The notes beneath the pieces were generated by a model. That model did not search any database. It saw only the letters and a program-made list of their open reading frames with translations, and had not been told where the DNA came from. Below are positions 13,010-25,910 of a DNA stretch of 64,000 nucleotides, piece after piece. A program made the translations under genes and the position numbers. The stretch is from Ischnura elegans. Lineage: Eukaryota; Arthropoda; Insecta; Odonata; Coenagrionidae. How positions within the stretch are numbered: the stretch's first letter is position 1; each line of letters begins with the position of its first letter. The stretch is from positions 81,107,907-81,171,906 of the forward strand of contig NC_060249.1 of assembly GCF_921293095.1 (NCBI RefSeq), given 5' to 3'.

Positions 13010-13990
13010 TGAGTGACAAACGATTCGGGTAGGTCCAATGATCTGGCCTCCGCTCGAACTCCACTGGCACAATGGCCGCTCCATATTTTAATCGTCGACT
13101 CGCTTCATCCCCTTCCCCCCCTGCAGGGGAATGGTAATGCATTTACAAACAAAAGGCGAGATACGGACGGAATCCTAAATATATCCCTCCCTGATACCCT
13201 CCACGTCGGGATCCTCTCAACCACTAATCCATCTCCCTCGTGCGCTGTGACGTAGGAGCCGCCACCGGGGAGGAATATTCAAGGGGCCGATTGATGGGAA
13301 GCGGTGCGTGCTCGGGACGACCAAAGCGACGGCGATTGGTATGAAAGAGCGGTTCGATGCGGAGACTCCTCGCCCGCTGCGGGTCTGCCGTGCACATGTT
13401 GATCGAAGAGCAAGCACCCTTTAAAAAAGCCAGGGGGAAGGGATCTGTTGCGACGGGATGTGAGGGAGGACAGGTAAACAGAATAAAGGGGTGGATCCCG
13501 CATGGCGGAAGCGCAGCATCTTCCCTTTCCCGCCGCGGCACACCCACTCCCAAACCTCCCACCTAGCCGTCCGCCGCTTCCCCATTCATACACAATACTC
13601 GCACGCACTAACCCACACAAGCACACGAGCCACACACATATCGCTTTATATGCGACGGAAGTATAGAGTTACCCGCGGGGAAGTTGTTCCTTTCCCCCCA
13701 CCTCCCAGGTCCCTGTCGCGCTCCCGGGACAAAGGAGCATCCCCCGCCTGGGTGGTCTGGCCGCCACCGCCGCCAAAAAAGTCGACCACCACGAGCATTC
13801 CCCCGCCGCGGAAACAAGACGTTACCGCGGCAATGACGGGCAGTCGCTCGATCCCATCTAAATGGCCCCGTAATGAGGATTACTTGGGATTGGGTCCGTT
13901 CCGTAGATGGGTAGCTGTCGTGATCAAGACCGAAAGGTCTTGTCCTGAAGAGCGACAACGCGGGTATATATTAAGTTATCTCAATTTGTT
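13010..13990. other. GC/CpG-rich island 3 (largest)
   Basis: Nearly 1 kb of strongly GC- and CpG-rich DNA with long overlapping ORFs on both strands (up to 172 codons at 13491-14009). Their products are low-complexity Pro/Arg/Ser-rich and unlike known proteins. Near the right edge are GGATTA-type motifs (about 13876), a short perfect hairpin with a GAAA loop (13925-13942) and a TATATA motif at about 13965. The arrangement would suit a promoter or CpG island for a noncoding first exon, but there is no direct proof. Confidence 0.45.
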
Positions 13991-14053
13991 CATCGGAAAC
14001 AAGAGATAGTAAAATTTAGTTCTAATAAATTAGAGGGATTAATGTAATGTCTG

Positions 14054-14172
14054 TTTTATTCCGGCGGACGATGGCACTGAAGATTTCTCGGGTCTCACCA
14101 CGGGGAAGGTCCTACGTATCTGCTTCCGACGCTTCGATGTGCAACTCGCCCATCGTCGTCAGGGATTCAGGA
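14054..14172. repeat. Probable dispersed-repeat fragment
   Basis: The segment contains CTGAAGATTTCTCGGGTC followed by TCCGACGCTTCGATG and CGTCGTCAGGG. This layout, with CTGAAGAT and TCGTCAGGG motifs around a CGACGNTTCG core, is common to many arthropod dispersed repeats. The boundaries are not visible, so the call rests on motif style only. Confidence 0.3.
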
Positions 14173-16039
14173 ATCAAATTAAGCTCAATCCTATGGAGTT
14201 AAAGGGATTTATTTCGTAACCTCTGAAAAACACTCACACCCTCACGTATTCCAGGCACACACAAAATGAAGGGGGTCAGTAAAAATTCATTTTTTTACTA
14301 AAATTCACAAAAATATAATTTGGGAAAGAGTAAAACCTTTGACAAGAAGGAAAAGAATAAAAATAATATGTGACATAATAATTTCATGACAATAGCTACA
14401 AACCAGAGGAAACCAGGTCACTCCCCAGGTGATCTTTCTTACTACGCTCACCCTCTTCTCTCTCAAAAGAGAACCCTCACGGCAATGTCATTCAAATTGC
14501 CTTCATGTCAACATATATTTCATTCCTGATGTATTTTCTGAGATCTACGGGACTATATTTTGTACTTCATGAAAGCCCGCAGTTGGTCCCCTGAATTTCA
14601 CTATATATTAATCCAAATCCTTAATTTTAACTAATTTATTATGAAAAGGGTAACGTGTTTTTTCGCAATTTTTGTACCTCTAGAAATAAACGGCATTTTT
14701 ATCTCCTTTCATTTTTATTTTATACTTGAAATGATATTTCAAATTATGATTTTTCGAGGTGGTTTACTTATAAAATATTTTTCTACTTGTTAAGTATATT
14801 AGAAGAATAGGTACCAGAATAGGTTGTTGGATTTTATAATCGGTAACTTGAAATACTAATCAATAATTTCCAACGGAATATTCGGAAGGAGAGTTTTCAG
14901 AGAATTCGTAAAAAAATTATTTCAGACCTTTAGACGCAGCTCAGCCTATTTGCGTGGTGCGTTTGATTCAATGACGGCTACTTTTACTGAAGAGAAGTGT
15001 ATAGATGTCCGATACGCCAACGAACTAATTCGTAAAATAAAACGCAATTTATTTCCATAAAATACATACAAATACTGCAATTAATTACCAAGATTTGTCC
15101 AAGACTAAATATCTTAATCGGGAAGAAAGGAAACGACTAATGCATTGGGCAAAAAAGTGGCGATAAATAGAAAACTATTTTCCAATAGACATGAATTACT
15201 AATACGTCTCAGTTAATAACTTATTCTGACTGTGAGTAAAATTTTCACGTTAAGTGAGATCGAACATTTAGCCTATCATTATTAAATTTTAAGAAGTGGG
15301 ATCGAAATAATTGGGGAAAATGGTAAATAAGTTTGCATACATCCAAACACAAATATAGTGTCCGATTTCTGCTCGACACACACTTTCCCTATGCAACAAA
15401 CGTTTATCACGGGAGATAATATGATGTGAATGGAATTCCATATGATATTTTCGAATTATACGCAGGGAAACCAACGCTTATGCGAAAAAAGTGCACCGTG
15501 AATACAGCGAAAATATACACATGTGCTAAGAAAGCGCACAAGGGCCAATGAGACAGTTTAGGGTAAGGGTTGCGTCACCAGAAAATGAATAGTTAAATGC
15601 TTGGAGATGATGCATTGACAAAGCTGCACCTCTACTAATTATGAATAAGCCTAATAATACTGATAAGACTGTAAATATATAATAAGTTAACACTGACAAA
15701 GCTATGCTCATGCGGATTTTAAACACCCATAAATGATTAAACACTATTTAGTAACTAATCATTTAGCCAGTCCAAAGCGTGGATAAAGAGTGATGGGAAT
15801 CAGGAACTAATTATAACAATCAATTAAGTTGAAGTGCCCAGAGGCGTAACCGCAAACAACATGCAACTTTCATTTTCCGTGTGCGTAACATTCTAAATTC
15901 TAAGAAGATAGGAGCTGCATTCCTTTTGTAACTCCAAAAGGGTTAACTGCGCGCATTTTTCGCTTTGCGCTTTTTTCGCGACACCACTCCAACGGTGTTT
16001 ACATAATTTCATTGTTTTGAAGACCAGCGCTTAAAATTT
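14173..16039. other. AT-rich stretch, no gene recognised
   Basis: AT-rich DNA with small ORFs only (for example 15526-15744 on the minus strand, hydrophobic but unrecognised). No repeat boundary found. Confidence 0.5.
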
Positions 16040-16440
16040 TTTTCGATGATCGCAAAATTTTTTGCCTCACCTACTCAAGGCCAAACGCTCCTTGGCGCCG
16101 CACTTCCTCCTTCCTGTCGCACGCACCTTTTCCATCCACAACAATCCCACACCCTCAGCCGCCTGCCCCCCGTCACCCCAGAGGGAGCCCCACTTCCGAA
16201 GCGGAGGCGGTTGGCTTCCCACCTTGCACACCTCATGCACCCTCGAAGGAGCAGCAGTTTTGGACGACCCCAACGAACTTCCCGACAGCCATACCCGGAA
16301 AGGATGATGAACAGGAATGGGACAGTTCCGAGGTCCTTGAGCAAGGAGAATACAGAGAGGAGTCCGTGATATAGAAGCTTGATTCATGATGTCACCTTGG
16401 ACGCATTTTTATCAGTTTTCAAAATTTCCGCCGCGCGGCG
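16040..16440. other. GC-rich island 4
   Basis: GC-rich block with mutually overlapping 80-107-codon ORFs on both strands and no recognisable protein. It resembles the islands at 3.7, 4.6, 13.0, 19.7 and 25.5 kb in composition and could be a regulatory or noncoding-transcript element. Confidence 0.4.
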
Positions 16441-19400
16441 ATGAGTGCGGAACTATCTAATTATTCTCAGCATTTCCCTTGTGGCATTCGCAATCGTATG
16501 GAATAGCATTAAAAAGTTATGAATCACACCATCACCAACGTACAATTAGGTTGACAGTCCAAATTAGAGCGTATTTCTAGGATATCCGTGAAATTCGAAT
16601 CGCTCTGCCCATCAGCAACGCTATTGATGACCTCAGTAAACTCATTTAAATACGCGGTGGGTGACAACACGTTTAGTGGCCGATTGGAAAATCTTCTATT
16701 CTAATTTTAGTGGATTTGAAAAAACGGAAAGAAACGGATGTAATAGCCTATGCAAAAACGGGTGCATACGTCGCGATGCGTCGGCGTTGAAAAGTTCCGT
16801 AGTGAAGGAGGGACCATCGCGGCGAAGATCATGAGTGCTGCAATCCCTTTACGTTTCCACGGCAAGATGCGATAACTGAAGGTAAGAGATGATTTGCAAT
16901 TGTGACTGTTACAAAAAATGGTTTGAATCTGGAAGTTGCTCAGTAGCGATGCATTTGAAACAGCTAATTATTTTTAATGGATATGGATAACTACTTTCTA
17001 ATGAATGAAAGAACTTAATTTTGTGTTATCGAAGGCAGTTCATTATAAAATCATTCTTTCTTTTCACCCCAGCAGGGTAAGGCCGATATGATCTTCTCGA
17101 AATCAATTACCTTTTTACAATGGGAGTTAAGGCACTTGAACTCCTAAGCATATAGGACTTATGTCGTTTGGGGCGTAGCTGATACAAGTAATTCTCCTGA
17201 TGAATAAAAATTCCAAAATTTGCTGTATTCTCTGATATTGACTGAGATATTATCTGAGAGATAGACATGAAAGAGAGACTGACACTATCCGCAAAAGTAT
17301 ACAATCTGAAAAAATATAAATTAGTAAATAATTTGCAAACGCAATCAAAATTGCCAATTCCGTCCTCGTCAAACTTCAAAGGCTATAGTAAATTTCCACA
17401 AATTTTATCAATTTAACGTCATCGGGACGGGCATCTTGTGTCACCATCAAGGTATGACGGGTTTTTAGTTTAGACATGGATATAACAAAATTTCACAAAG
17501 TTACCCTTGATACGCTTATGAGCGTTGCCAACTATGTTCTTGATGTACTTGACATCGATTCCATTAATTTCTCAAAAAACCGCCAAATTTTTTAATTATT
17601 GATAAAATTAATTACAATTACAGAAATAGTGGAGTAGGAAAATTCCTGAAGAGCAAATGTAATGGGTTTTGGAGAAATATGGGGCGGAATGTCAGAAAAT
17701 AGGAATGAATAACTGGAAAAAGATGAGACGACAATAATTGAGGATTAAAACTGCAATGAGTTTGACGGAACAGTAAAAATTAGTGAGCACAGAAGAGTAA
17801 ATAATTTTAGCTGATTTACTGAAAACTTTCAGAGAATTACAACACTAAACAGCACTTCCAGATTTCAACGATTGCCAACATAATTATGATGCGCTATTTT
17901 AATTTGGAGGTTTATTTGAAAACGTTTGAATACAATGCGGTCACTCCCAATCAAAAGCATCAAAAGGTCTTCTATTCTGAATTTCCGAAAAATGCCATTC
18001 AAGGTGCAATATTTTGGAAGCATGGATAAAGAAACACGAACGAATCAAGCATGAAAAATAAATCGGGGGGAACAAATAGGAGGGAAACATGCGTATCGAA
18101 CGGGAGAAGAATAATTGTTGAGAAATAGATTATTTTCGAAGAGCAATGTGTAACAGGAGATGTTAAAAAATTGAAACAATACGTGGATAAATTGCATGGG
18201 CTATCTATCTGAGAAATGGATTTAATTATAAATAAATTTCAATTGACAATATGAAATAACATATAAGGTTATTATTTGAAGTCTTGTTCGCCGAGGTACC
18301 AAAAAGCAATGCATCTATGCGTATACTTGGCTTGGGTTCATTTGAAGATGACTGCAAGGATATGAATTCGGTGTATTACAGATTTAAACATCTAACTAAC
18401 AGATAAATGAAAAAATTTCCTCTTCACTCGAAAGTGTCCTTCTCACAACCTATTACATTACGCAATGGGGATACTTGAAAAAGATATGTAACATTATGAC
18501 TGAAAAACGTTTGTGCGACCCACAGAATTTTATTACTAACCGACCAAGGTTTCGACAAATGAAGTCATTTTGAACTTGAATAAATTATCAAAACCTAGGC
18601 CCTTTCATAAGAAAATTCTGTGAACAATGCATGCGTTTTTAATCCATTAAGTTACTTGTGGTTCCACAAAATATCGCCAACTATACTACAGTTTGTTAAA
18701 AAGATAGATGACCAAAGACTGCACTCGTAAAAAGGAATTTGGCTAAGTGAATGACTATGGGCAGTAATAATACCTACGATGAATTAATAACAATATTGAA
18801 TGGTTTACGGTTAAGGCAAAAGAATGATGATCAGGTTTACAGAATGGAGATATCTTCCAATTACTTAGGCGCATTTTTAAAGAAGCAATGAGTTGAAAAA
18901 TGAAAATAGAAAAATTTTGACGCTACGATCACGTCAAATTTGCAGATATTCTCGCTACGGTTGATACACTTACTATGATGCTTCGGCAAAAAGTGGAACT
19001 TTGAGAGTATAAGAAAAAAGAATTAGCTTCATGGACGCGGAGGATAGAGGTAGGATTTGTGTCGAAAATCATTGGCCTAAAATCACTTCGACATGTTTAT
19101 ATTGTTATTGAAAGCGATGGTAAATAGTAGGAAGGATTTAAGTTTATATGGTACTAGCAACAAATGTAGAATTTCTATTTTGAAATAAAAAAACACTAGT
19201 TTCATGGAAGCTTCTAAATCTGACACCAGAATATACAAGATTAACCGTGCTTTTTGAATGTCAAAATGAACTTTTGAGATGTTTAGGCTCTAGTTATCTA
19301 TTTTGTCAGTTAAGGACCCGTCAGTTTTGAAACCGACATAGGGACTCATTGCAGGCTAAAGATAAGGAATGTAACACAGTTTCCGAATTTAAACCCTGAA

Positions 19401-19739
19401 AAATCAGCATACACCTCTTATTTAATCAATTATAAGGCAAAGATGAACATAAAGAACAGCAATTAATCAATAAAATTTCACTAGAAAAAACTTTCATCCG
19501 AGAGAGGACAGTAGGACATATAATATTCGTTCCACAGGGTGGTTGGTGAATTTGAAAAATAACATGGACTCGAGTTGAAGAGAAGGTAAAGCCACTCGGC
19601 TAAGGGAGACTTTCGCAAAAAATGTCACCTGAGAATATCCCCGGGGACAGTCAAGTTTCACAGAATACCACACTAAAATGGCTGATCCCATAATTTAATC
19701 GGCTTGAACGCAAGCAATTCGGTCGGCTACCTACGTTTC
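16441..19739. other. AT-rich stretch, no gene recognised
   Basis: About 3.3 kb with no ORF above 90 codons, no splice-supported exon and no recognisable repeat. Confidence 0.55.
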
Positions 19740-20260
19740 TCCCGAGACAGTTCCAGGGACTTCAACGAATATCGTTTCCTTGGCTAGGATCGGAAAGGGG
19801 GTGGAAACAAGGGGTGAGCATGGGGGTCTGGGACGAAGGAGGATGTCGAGGGCATACGAGGGAAATGAATGCCGGTACCCAGGGAGGGTGGGAAGAGGTA
19901 AGGGTTACAGCTCTTCCGATTAGCCCGAGAAAAGCGGGAAGAGGGCTTCCTCCGAGTTAATCAGCACTCTCTTCTGCGACCACCACCTTCTTCTCTTCCT
20001 CCCTCTTAACCCTAAAGCACCCCAGGGCCTTTCGACTACATCCCCCCTCACTCTTCCAACGCGACGGTACCCTGTCCCCTTCCCCATCCACCGTCACTCA
20101 CACATGCTCATCCTCTCGGATCACTTGTACGACCTCTTCGCGCCTATCCAATGTCGCGGCAATAGAGCACACACACACACACACGTACACGCGGGCTCGC
20201 CTCCATCCCTCTTTTGCGCGCTGAAAACTACTCCGCTGGCTCCCAATCTAGCCCTATTCC
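19740..20260. other. GC-rich island 5 with CA microsatellite
   Basis: GC-rich DNA including a (CA)n tract of 8-9 units at about 20168-20184. No coding potential is recognisable. Confidence 0.45.
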
Positions 20261-20669
20261 TTAGCTAGCCTAGAAAAAATACAATAAAGCCAACGTGAAG
20301 GTAGCCAATCTTGGATTTTCATGAACACTGATGATCTAACTTTCATATTCTCAGCTACTTCATAGCACCGAAAAGAAAAATGACGATAATTTATATGTTC
20401 ACCACAAATTCTCCGCTATAAACATTTTTTTCCTAAATTTACATCTTGCTGGCAATTGAAATCAGCGAGTTGAATGATTCACAGGAGTATTATAGAGGAA
20501 AATCAGTGCAATGTTTTAAAGGAATTAGAAATTAAAATATAATGGATAAATTATGCAATACTTATTCTTTAAAAAAACTGTAAATTATTTGCGCCTAGGA
20601 CATCAACAGAGATGCATTATGCAAAGTTTAAGTAAGTTCTTGCAAATTATAATAACAAAGCTTTAGAAG

Positions 20670-21040
20670 TAAATATATCACTTTTTGGCTTCATACGCCT
20701 TCATCAGATGAATAACAACATATTTACCGATAGTTGACATTTTTACATTTGACAGGAGGGAGGAGAGGGATAAAGAAAAAAGAGGGTCGACGGCCGAGAG
20801 GATAAGCGGATAGGAATGAGAGAGAAGAGAGCACGATGATGTGACTCGGAAAAGAGCGGTGAGAAGTTGGTAATCTAAAGAGGTTAGCTCTTTAAAGAGT
20901 TGGAAGGGAGAGGGTTTCAAATCGAAAGGATCCGTTTTCCGGGAAAACGATACCCAGCAGGAGGGAACAGTCACAAAAAATTTGTCTGTTAAATAAAAGG
21001 CTGTTGCCACTCCAATATGATGTAGATATATACTCAAGAT
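20670..21040. repeat. Possible dispersed repeat with CTTCATCAGATG motif
   Basis: The left end reads TTTTTGGCTTCATACGCC then CTTCATCAGATG, a motif style common in arthropod interspersed repeats, followed by a purine-rich tract. A 119-codon minus-strand ORF spans it, but its product is Ser/Leu-rich and unrecognised. Limits are approximate. Confidence 0.25.
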
Positions 21041-22419
21041 GCTTAAGTGCAGAAAAATTTTTCACAATTTTATTTTGTTATTTTGCATAAATATCTAGTT
21101 ATTAAAGATCGTGGAGAATATGAGAGTCTTCGGTAAAATTTAATGTCGAAAACGTATAAATTTGCCATTTAATCTCCATCCACAAAATCAGCACTTTGCC
21201 CACTCACAGCTTGATATAAAATTTTAACGAAAGGATTGAATATTGCATTGATGAGGTTATTTTTACGAGTATTTCAGAACAAATATTTTAATAAGATCAT
21301 TATAGCAAATTCTCTCAATCCAAATAGCTTTCAAAGTTGTTTTTAAAAAGTGTGTTCATATCATGCAGCAACGGAACAAAAAAATCAATTACCAGCGAAC
21401 CATTGCATACTTTAGGTAAAACAAAATAGGTAAGCCGGAAAAAAACTAAATATGGGCACTATAGGTTTTACCAATCTTTTAATTTGATAAATACATCACT
21501 CGATATCTACTAATCGAATTTAGAAGGGTTAGTATTACAGTAGTTAGAATGAAGTGAAAAGGAAAAAAAGATTGTTGTACTTACTAAGGGAAACTAAACT
21601 TTAATTATAAATAAAAAATAAATTCTGTAATTAACATATAGATGCATTCATTAGAAAACTCTTTTTGGCTAAAATAGAATTTCCAAAAGGTAACGAGTAA
21701 GCATAACGTCCAATCCCCTAAAATTGAGACTTTAGTCAATAATTATATATATTTCGAATTATATAGGACAACTAACTACACTTCTTTAAAAGGAGGTTAT
21801 AACGTCTGGAAGTGTGTGGTTATTGCTGACCAAAGTTATTCCAAATAAATACAAGGAAAGTATACGCTTGGAATCAACAAGATATGTAGCTGAAGAAGTT
21901 CTGTCAGGGATTCAACCGCCCAATAGAGAGACTGAAATTAACTCCGAATGATGAGGACTTCAAATCATTTTTTCTGGCTCAACTAGAGAAAAGGTCAGCT
22001 AAAATTAGATACCCTACCAACTTTGAAATATCGGCCTAATTCAAACATTCTTTTCGTGTCTCGTTTTCTTCACATGATTAATGGATGGCTTACTCATACT
22101 ATCGGTGATTCTTAAGAAGTATCGAGAGATCACGATACATTTTTAGTATTACACAACTTTTTGTTTACAAATCATTCAGTATTACACAACTCCAATCCTT
22201 AGCAGAGAGCTGATTCACCAGCACTTGACAATGAGAATACGGACGTGCACGAAAAATGTTGATGAGTACAAAGAAACACTTTGTGTTCGAGTATCCCAAG
22301 TGTGCTAGTGGAAAGTCAACAGAAACCTATAAAAACAGAACACTTAAGGCCAATTATAAATTCTTCTTCTAATATGGCTCACGTAAGCCGTATAAACCTG
22401 CAAGCCTGAAATACGGAAC
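21041..22419. other. AT-rich stretch, nothing recognised
   Basis: No ORF of note. The sequence is AT-rich up to the 3' end of the retrotransposon remnant that follows. Confidence 0.5.
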
Positions 22420-23690
22420 TAATTCATCTACATAATACCCCGCAAGCCGCCTGAAAGACGTGTGGCAGGGGGTGTTAGGACACCAGCCGTCTACGCATAA
22501 AAAAATGAAGTGCTCTAAGAAGGTGGGACTAGCATTTATTAAAGTCCTTTATGGTTCGGGGGAAAACAAATTCCCATATCTATCTGTTCGGCAAAACATC
22601 TCTCTTAATTTATCGCTTCTATCGGACCTGGAAATATAGTTTGGCTCTAATATTATGTTCTCTGTGTCACTCTTAAAGATATCCATTCTCAATTGTTCTA
22701 GCAATCTCAGTCTAGCACGCAGCCTCCAAGTATTCAGCGGCTCCCAGCCTAATTCGCTTAACATCTGGGTAACGCTGTCTGTATGCCCGTAGCGGTTTTT
22801 AACGAACCGCGCAGCCTTCCTTTGTATTGTGTTCAGTTCGCGAATTAAGTCTTTCTGCACCGGATACCATACGCTCGCTCCATATTCAAGGTGCGTTCGG
22901 ACGAGTGTGAAATAGCACCTTTCTTTTACTTTCTCATCCGAAAATCTTCTCACAATACGCTTGACGAATCCTAATTTCTTCAGGGCTATGTCGCAAATAT
23001 TTCTTGTATGTGTTCCTCACGATAGGTTCGAGGTTATCGTAACTCCCAGGTACTTCACTTCGTCTGTTGCCTTTACGTTAATACCATCGAACATTGTTTA
23101 AATCCGATGACAGAATTTCATAGCCAAAGTGATCGCTTAATTCACGGTAGGTGATAGAGTCGTCAGCAAATAAACGTATTTTACTGGTAATTCGGGAGCA
23201 GAGGTCATTAATGTATATGATGAACAAAAGGCGCGTGATCACGCTTCCTTATGGAACACCTGATACCACTTTTACTACATCAGAGCTAATTCCGTCAAGA
23301 ACAACTTTTTGTTTACAATCATTCAGAAAGTGGCATATCCAGTTTACCACTCCTTTAATCCGCATGCCTGTAATTTGCAAAGTTTGTTGTGAGGAACCTT
23401 GTCGAAAGCTTTCTTAAAATCTATAAATAATGCATAAACTTGTCTTTTCGATTCATCAGATTTGAGAACGTCGTGAGGAAAGAGCGCGAGTTGTGTTTCA
23501 CGTGGTCTACCTTTTCGGAATCCGTGCTGACAGCCATGGAGGAAGTTACGACGATTCAAGAAAGTCATGATATTGCTAACGACGATATCCTCAAGTATCC
23601 TGACTTTAATCGCTGTTAATGAAATTGGACGATAGTAGTCTGATCTCATAATTTATAGTTCCCTGAAATTACTCAACAGGAAAGCAACCA
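22420..23690 (-). mobile_element. CR1/Daphne-like non-LTR retrotransposon remnant (reverse transcriptase)
   Basis: Read on the minus strand, frames 23649-23344 give YRPISLTAIK, QHGFRKGRPRETQ and FIDFKKAFDKVPHN, which are fingers/palm blocks of a non-LTR reverse transcriptase. Between about 23290 and 23100 a different frame gives YINDLCSRI and LFADDSITY, the catalytic A/YxDD-equivalent block with FADD. Frame 22953-22549 gives the C-terminal thumb region (LEYGASVWYP, RKAARFVKNRY, LRARLRLLEQ). The changes of frame show it is decayed. Past the stop lie the CCCCCTGCCA and GGGTATTATGTAGATG 3' end. The 5' part and endonuclease are absent, as expected of a 5'-truncated copy. The clade is inferred from motif style. 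Confidence 0.9.
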
Positions 23691-24021
23691 CGTGCCGCGC
23701 CGGTATATGAATGCGGTTCAGAAGAAAATACAAATCTTGATGAAGAGAAGAATCTAAATTAACATTGAATATCGAATCAGAAGTCTAGTTGGGAGGTCAT
23801 TCAGTTAGCCAGAGGAGATGTCACTTCGCCTATCAAAGGATTTCGCTTTATTGGTTTAAGGGTATGGCAATAAAAACAGTAATCACGAAACGCTAACACC
23901 TTAAGTACAAAAGTCATGATAACATTGGCGAATCCACGGGGGTAAATGGTCCCCAGATCCCTTCAGTGGAGCGAGAATTCCATACTCCCATTTGGAAGCA
24001 ATCTCATTCTGGTGTGTATAA

Positions 24022-24203
24022 AGGACGCTATACACGGCGATCATTCACCGTGTATAACGGAAGAATTTGCGAATGAACTTTCATGCGCATGATCATTCAG
24101 TGAAAAATAGAACATGCTCTATTTTGCTCGCATGATCCTGTGAATGATCACGTGATCATTCAGCACGATCATTCGCATGATAATTCACCGTGTATAGCGG
24201 CCT
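24022..24203. mobile_element. Harbinger-like MITE with TAA target duplication
   Basis: A 182-bp element with terminal inverted repeats AGGACGCTATACACGG (left) and CCGTGTATAGCGGCCT (right), matching except at one position. It is flanked on both sides by TAA (24019-24021 and 24204-24206). The 3-bp TWA-type duplication is characteristic of PIF/Harbinger elements. The interior is a run of GATCATTC palindromes and has no coding capacity. Confidence 0.8.
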
Positions 24204-24894
24204 TAATGCATGTAAATGACTATTTCCTCCCTTGTCTTCAACTTCATACTGAATAAATATTACTATGACCAAGCGTCCAGAGGGAGAATGATGAAAAATA
24301 AAACAGTAAACGGGCCAAAGAGAGAGTGTCCGGGTCGAGCACGGACGCAATATTAATTTCCCAGTGCGTTAAATTGATGAGCCCTCCCCACCATCACATT
24401 CAACATCTCGACAAGGACATATATAAAACTCTACAAATTATTAATGTAATACATGTTCACATTGTATTCTAATGTCCACCCACTTGATAAATTTCGCTTT
24501 CTTACAAACGCCAAATGACCTATCTTAATGTCCTATCATTCTTTTAGTGCTACGTTATTCATTTATTGCGAATAAACCAAATTTCATAGGTGCTTTGATC
24601 TTACTACATTCCTACATAGCACATTTAATAGCTGATATCGCCTTCTCATTTAATAACTGCATTTCTTAACTTTTCAGTAACGTATTGGAGATATCAATAA
24701 ATCAAAAGTAACTCGAAATTTTCCACAAATACTTTTATTTCACTTCACGACAGCTTTTACTACATTTTTAATTACCTTCAGGTGAAGATATTCCTGCAAC
24801 TATTCAAGGAATGACATCAGGAATATAATTGTGAGATCATTGGAATTGCCCCTGAACAATTAGGAGCTAATGAGAGAAACTTTATGCAAGAGAT
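24204..24894. other. AT-rich stretch, nothing recognised
   Basis: Between the MITE and the RTE remnant I see no gene, RNA or repeat boundary. Confidence 0.45.
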
Positions 24895-25275
24895 TTAAAG
24901 AGCGGAAACATGGACACTTAGGAAGGAGGAAAAGACTGGAAGCGTTCGACACGTGTGTTTGAAGAAGATGAAGTAGACGAAAAGAACGACGAAGTGCTGC
25001 AAATGGTGTGTGAGGCAGGTTCTATAGGAGATACGGATGAGACAAAAGAGTTGGATGGATCAAGTACTGAGCGGGGAGGGGATGCTGAAAACAGTGTCAG
25101 AAGTTAAAACGTTGGGTAAACGAGGGAGAAGAAGGAAGGGTATAGGTTTTTTTAAGATATGATCAAAGGCCTTGTTGTGAATTAAAGAGGGATGTTTATG
25201 AAGGAACGGTAGACGGCCAAAATACTTTGTAAATACTCACTGTAAAGCTATCTTAATCGGAAGAATACTTAAATA
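24895..25275 (+). mobile_element. RTE-like retrotransposon 3' ORF remnant
   Basis: Frames on the plus strand give ETWTLRKEEK from about 24901, then NDEVLQMV, then EIRMRQKSWMDQVLSGEGML and GKRGRRRKGIG in another frame. These are the C-terminal blocks of RTE-type reverse transcriptases of arthropods (consensus style ETWTLRK, RQKSWIGHVLRGEGML, GKRGRGRKRIG). At least two frame changes and several stops show decay. Upstream reverse-transcriptase domains are missing, so the copy is 5'-truncated. Confidence 0.8.
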
Positions 25276-25499
25276 AAATTGATCCCATTATCACGAAGTA
25301 ATACCTAATAACTGAGAAGTATTGGAAGGCAACTCTCACATCTGCAATACGAAATACAGTGACACTTTGCCTCGCTAAGCATTAACATTGTTGAGCAGAC
25401 GTGAATGCTATTTTGACATTTAGTAACGATGAAACGGGAGCAAGTAAAACTGTATCCGGCGTTAATCTTTCCCCTCTCGTAAGGTGTTTCCTAGAAAGC

Positions 25500-25870
25500 T
25501 CCACTGTTTTGATTCCCGCTCCATCAGCTTCCCTTCTCTCGCCGACACAGACTGAGCATGTCAATCGGCAAACACCCCCTTCTCCCTTGCCTCGCTTCCC
25601 ATCCGCCGCTACACGTCGCCATCTCCGTAACTCCTACCCCAACAAACCCCGGGGCTGGTACTCATAAAGTCAACTCCACGAGAATAGGCAAAAGGGATCT
25701 GCCAGACGGCACGTCGCCTCCCCCCTACCCATCTCCCATTTTCTCTCCCAGCGAGCACACAACGCAGCTCCCTTTTCCTCAACCACCTCCGCCCACACAC
25801 ATCTCTCCCGTCCCTCACTGCTAAATCTACGGAAGGCAGCCTAGAGGGGATCAAACCGCTGGATTCGTCG
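25500..25870. other. GC-rich island 6
   Basis: C-rich DNA with overlapping 88-94-codon ORFs on both strands, all low-complexity (Pro/Ser/Thr or Arg/Gly). No protein family is recognised. Confidence 0.4.
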
Positions 25871-25910
25871 TAGGCGTTGAACTCAACAGACACCTTAAAC
25901 AGGCCTTTTG

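Noticed and set aside
13491-14009. 172-codon plus-strand ORF in a GC-rich island
   Set aside because: Equally long ORFs overlap it on the other strand and in other frames. The product is low-complexity Pro/Arg/Ser/His with no domain, as expected from GC-rich DNA without stops.
13910-14009. Possible hammerhead-ribozyme core (GAAA plus CTGAAGA)
   Set aside because: CTGAAGA and GAAA elements are present, but the GAAA at 13932 sits in the loop of a perfect 7-bp stem. The later GGAAAC has no properly paired helix II or III, so the three-way junction cannot be formed.
20678-21037. 119-codon minus-strand ORF
   Set aside because: It crosses a purine-rich tract and repeat-like motif, and its Ser/Leu-rich product matches nothing recognisable.
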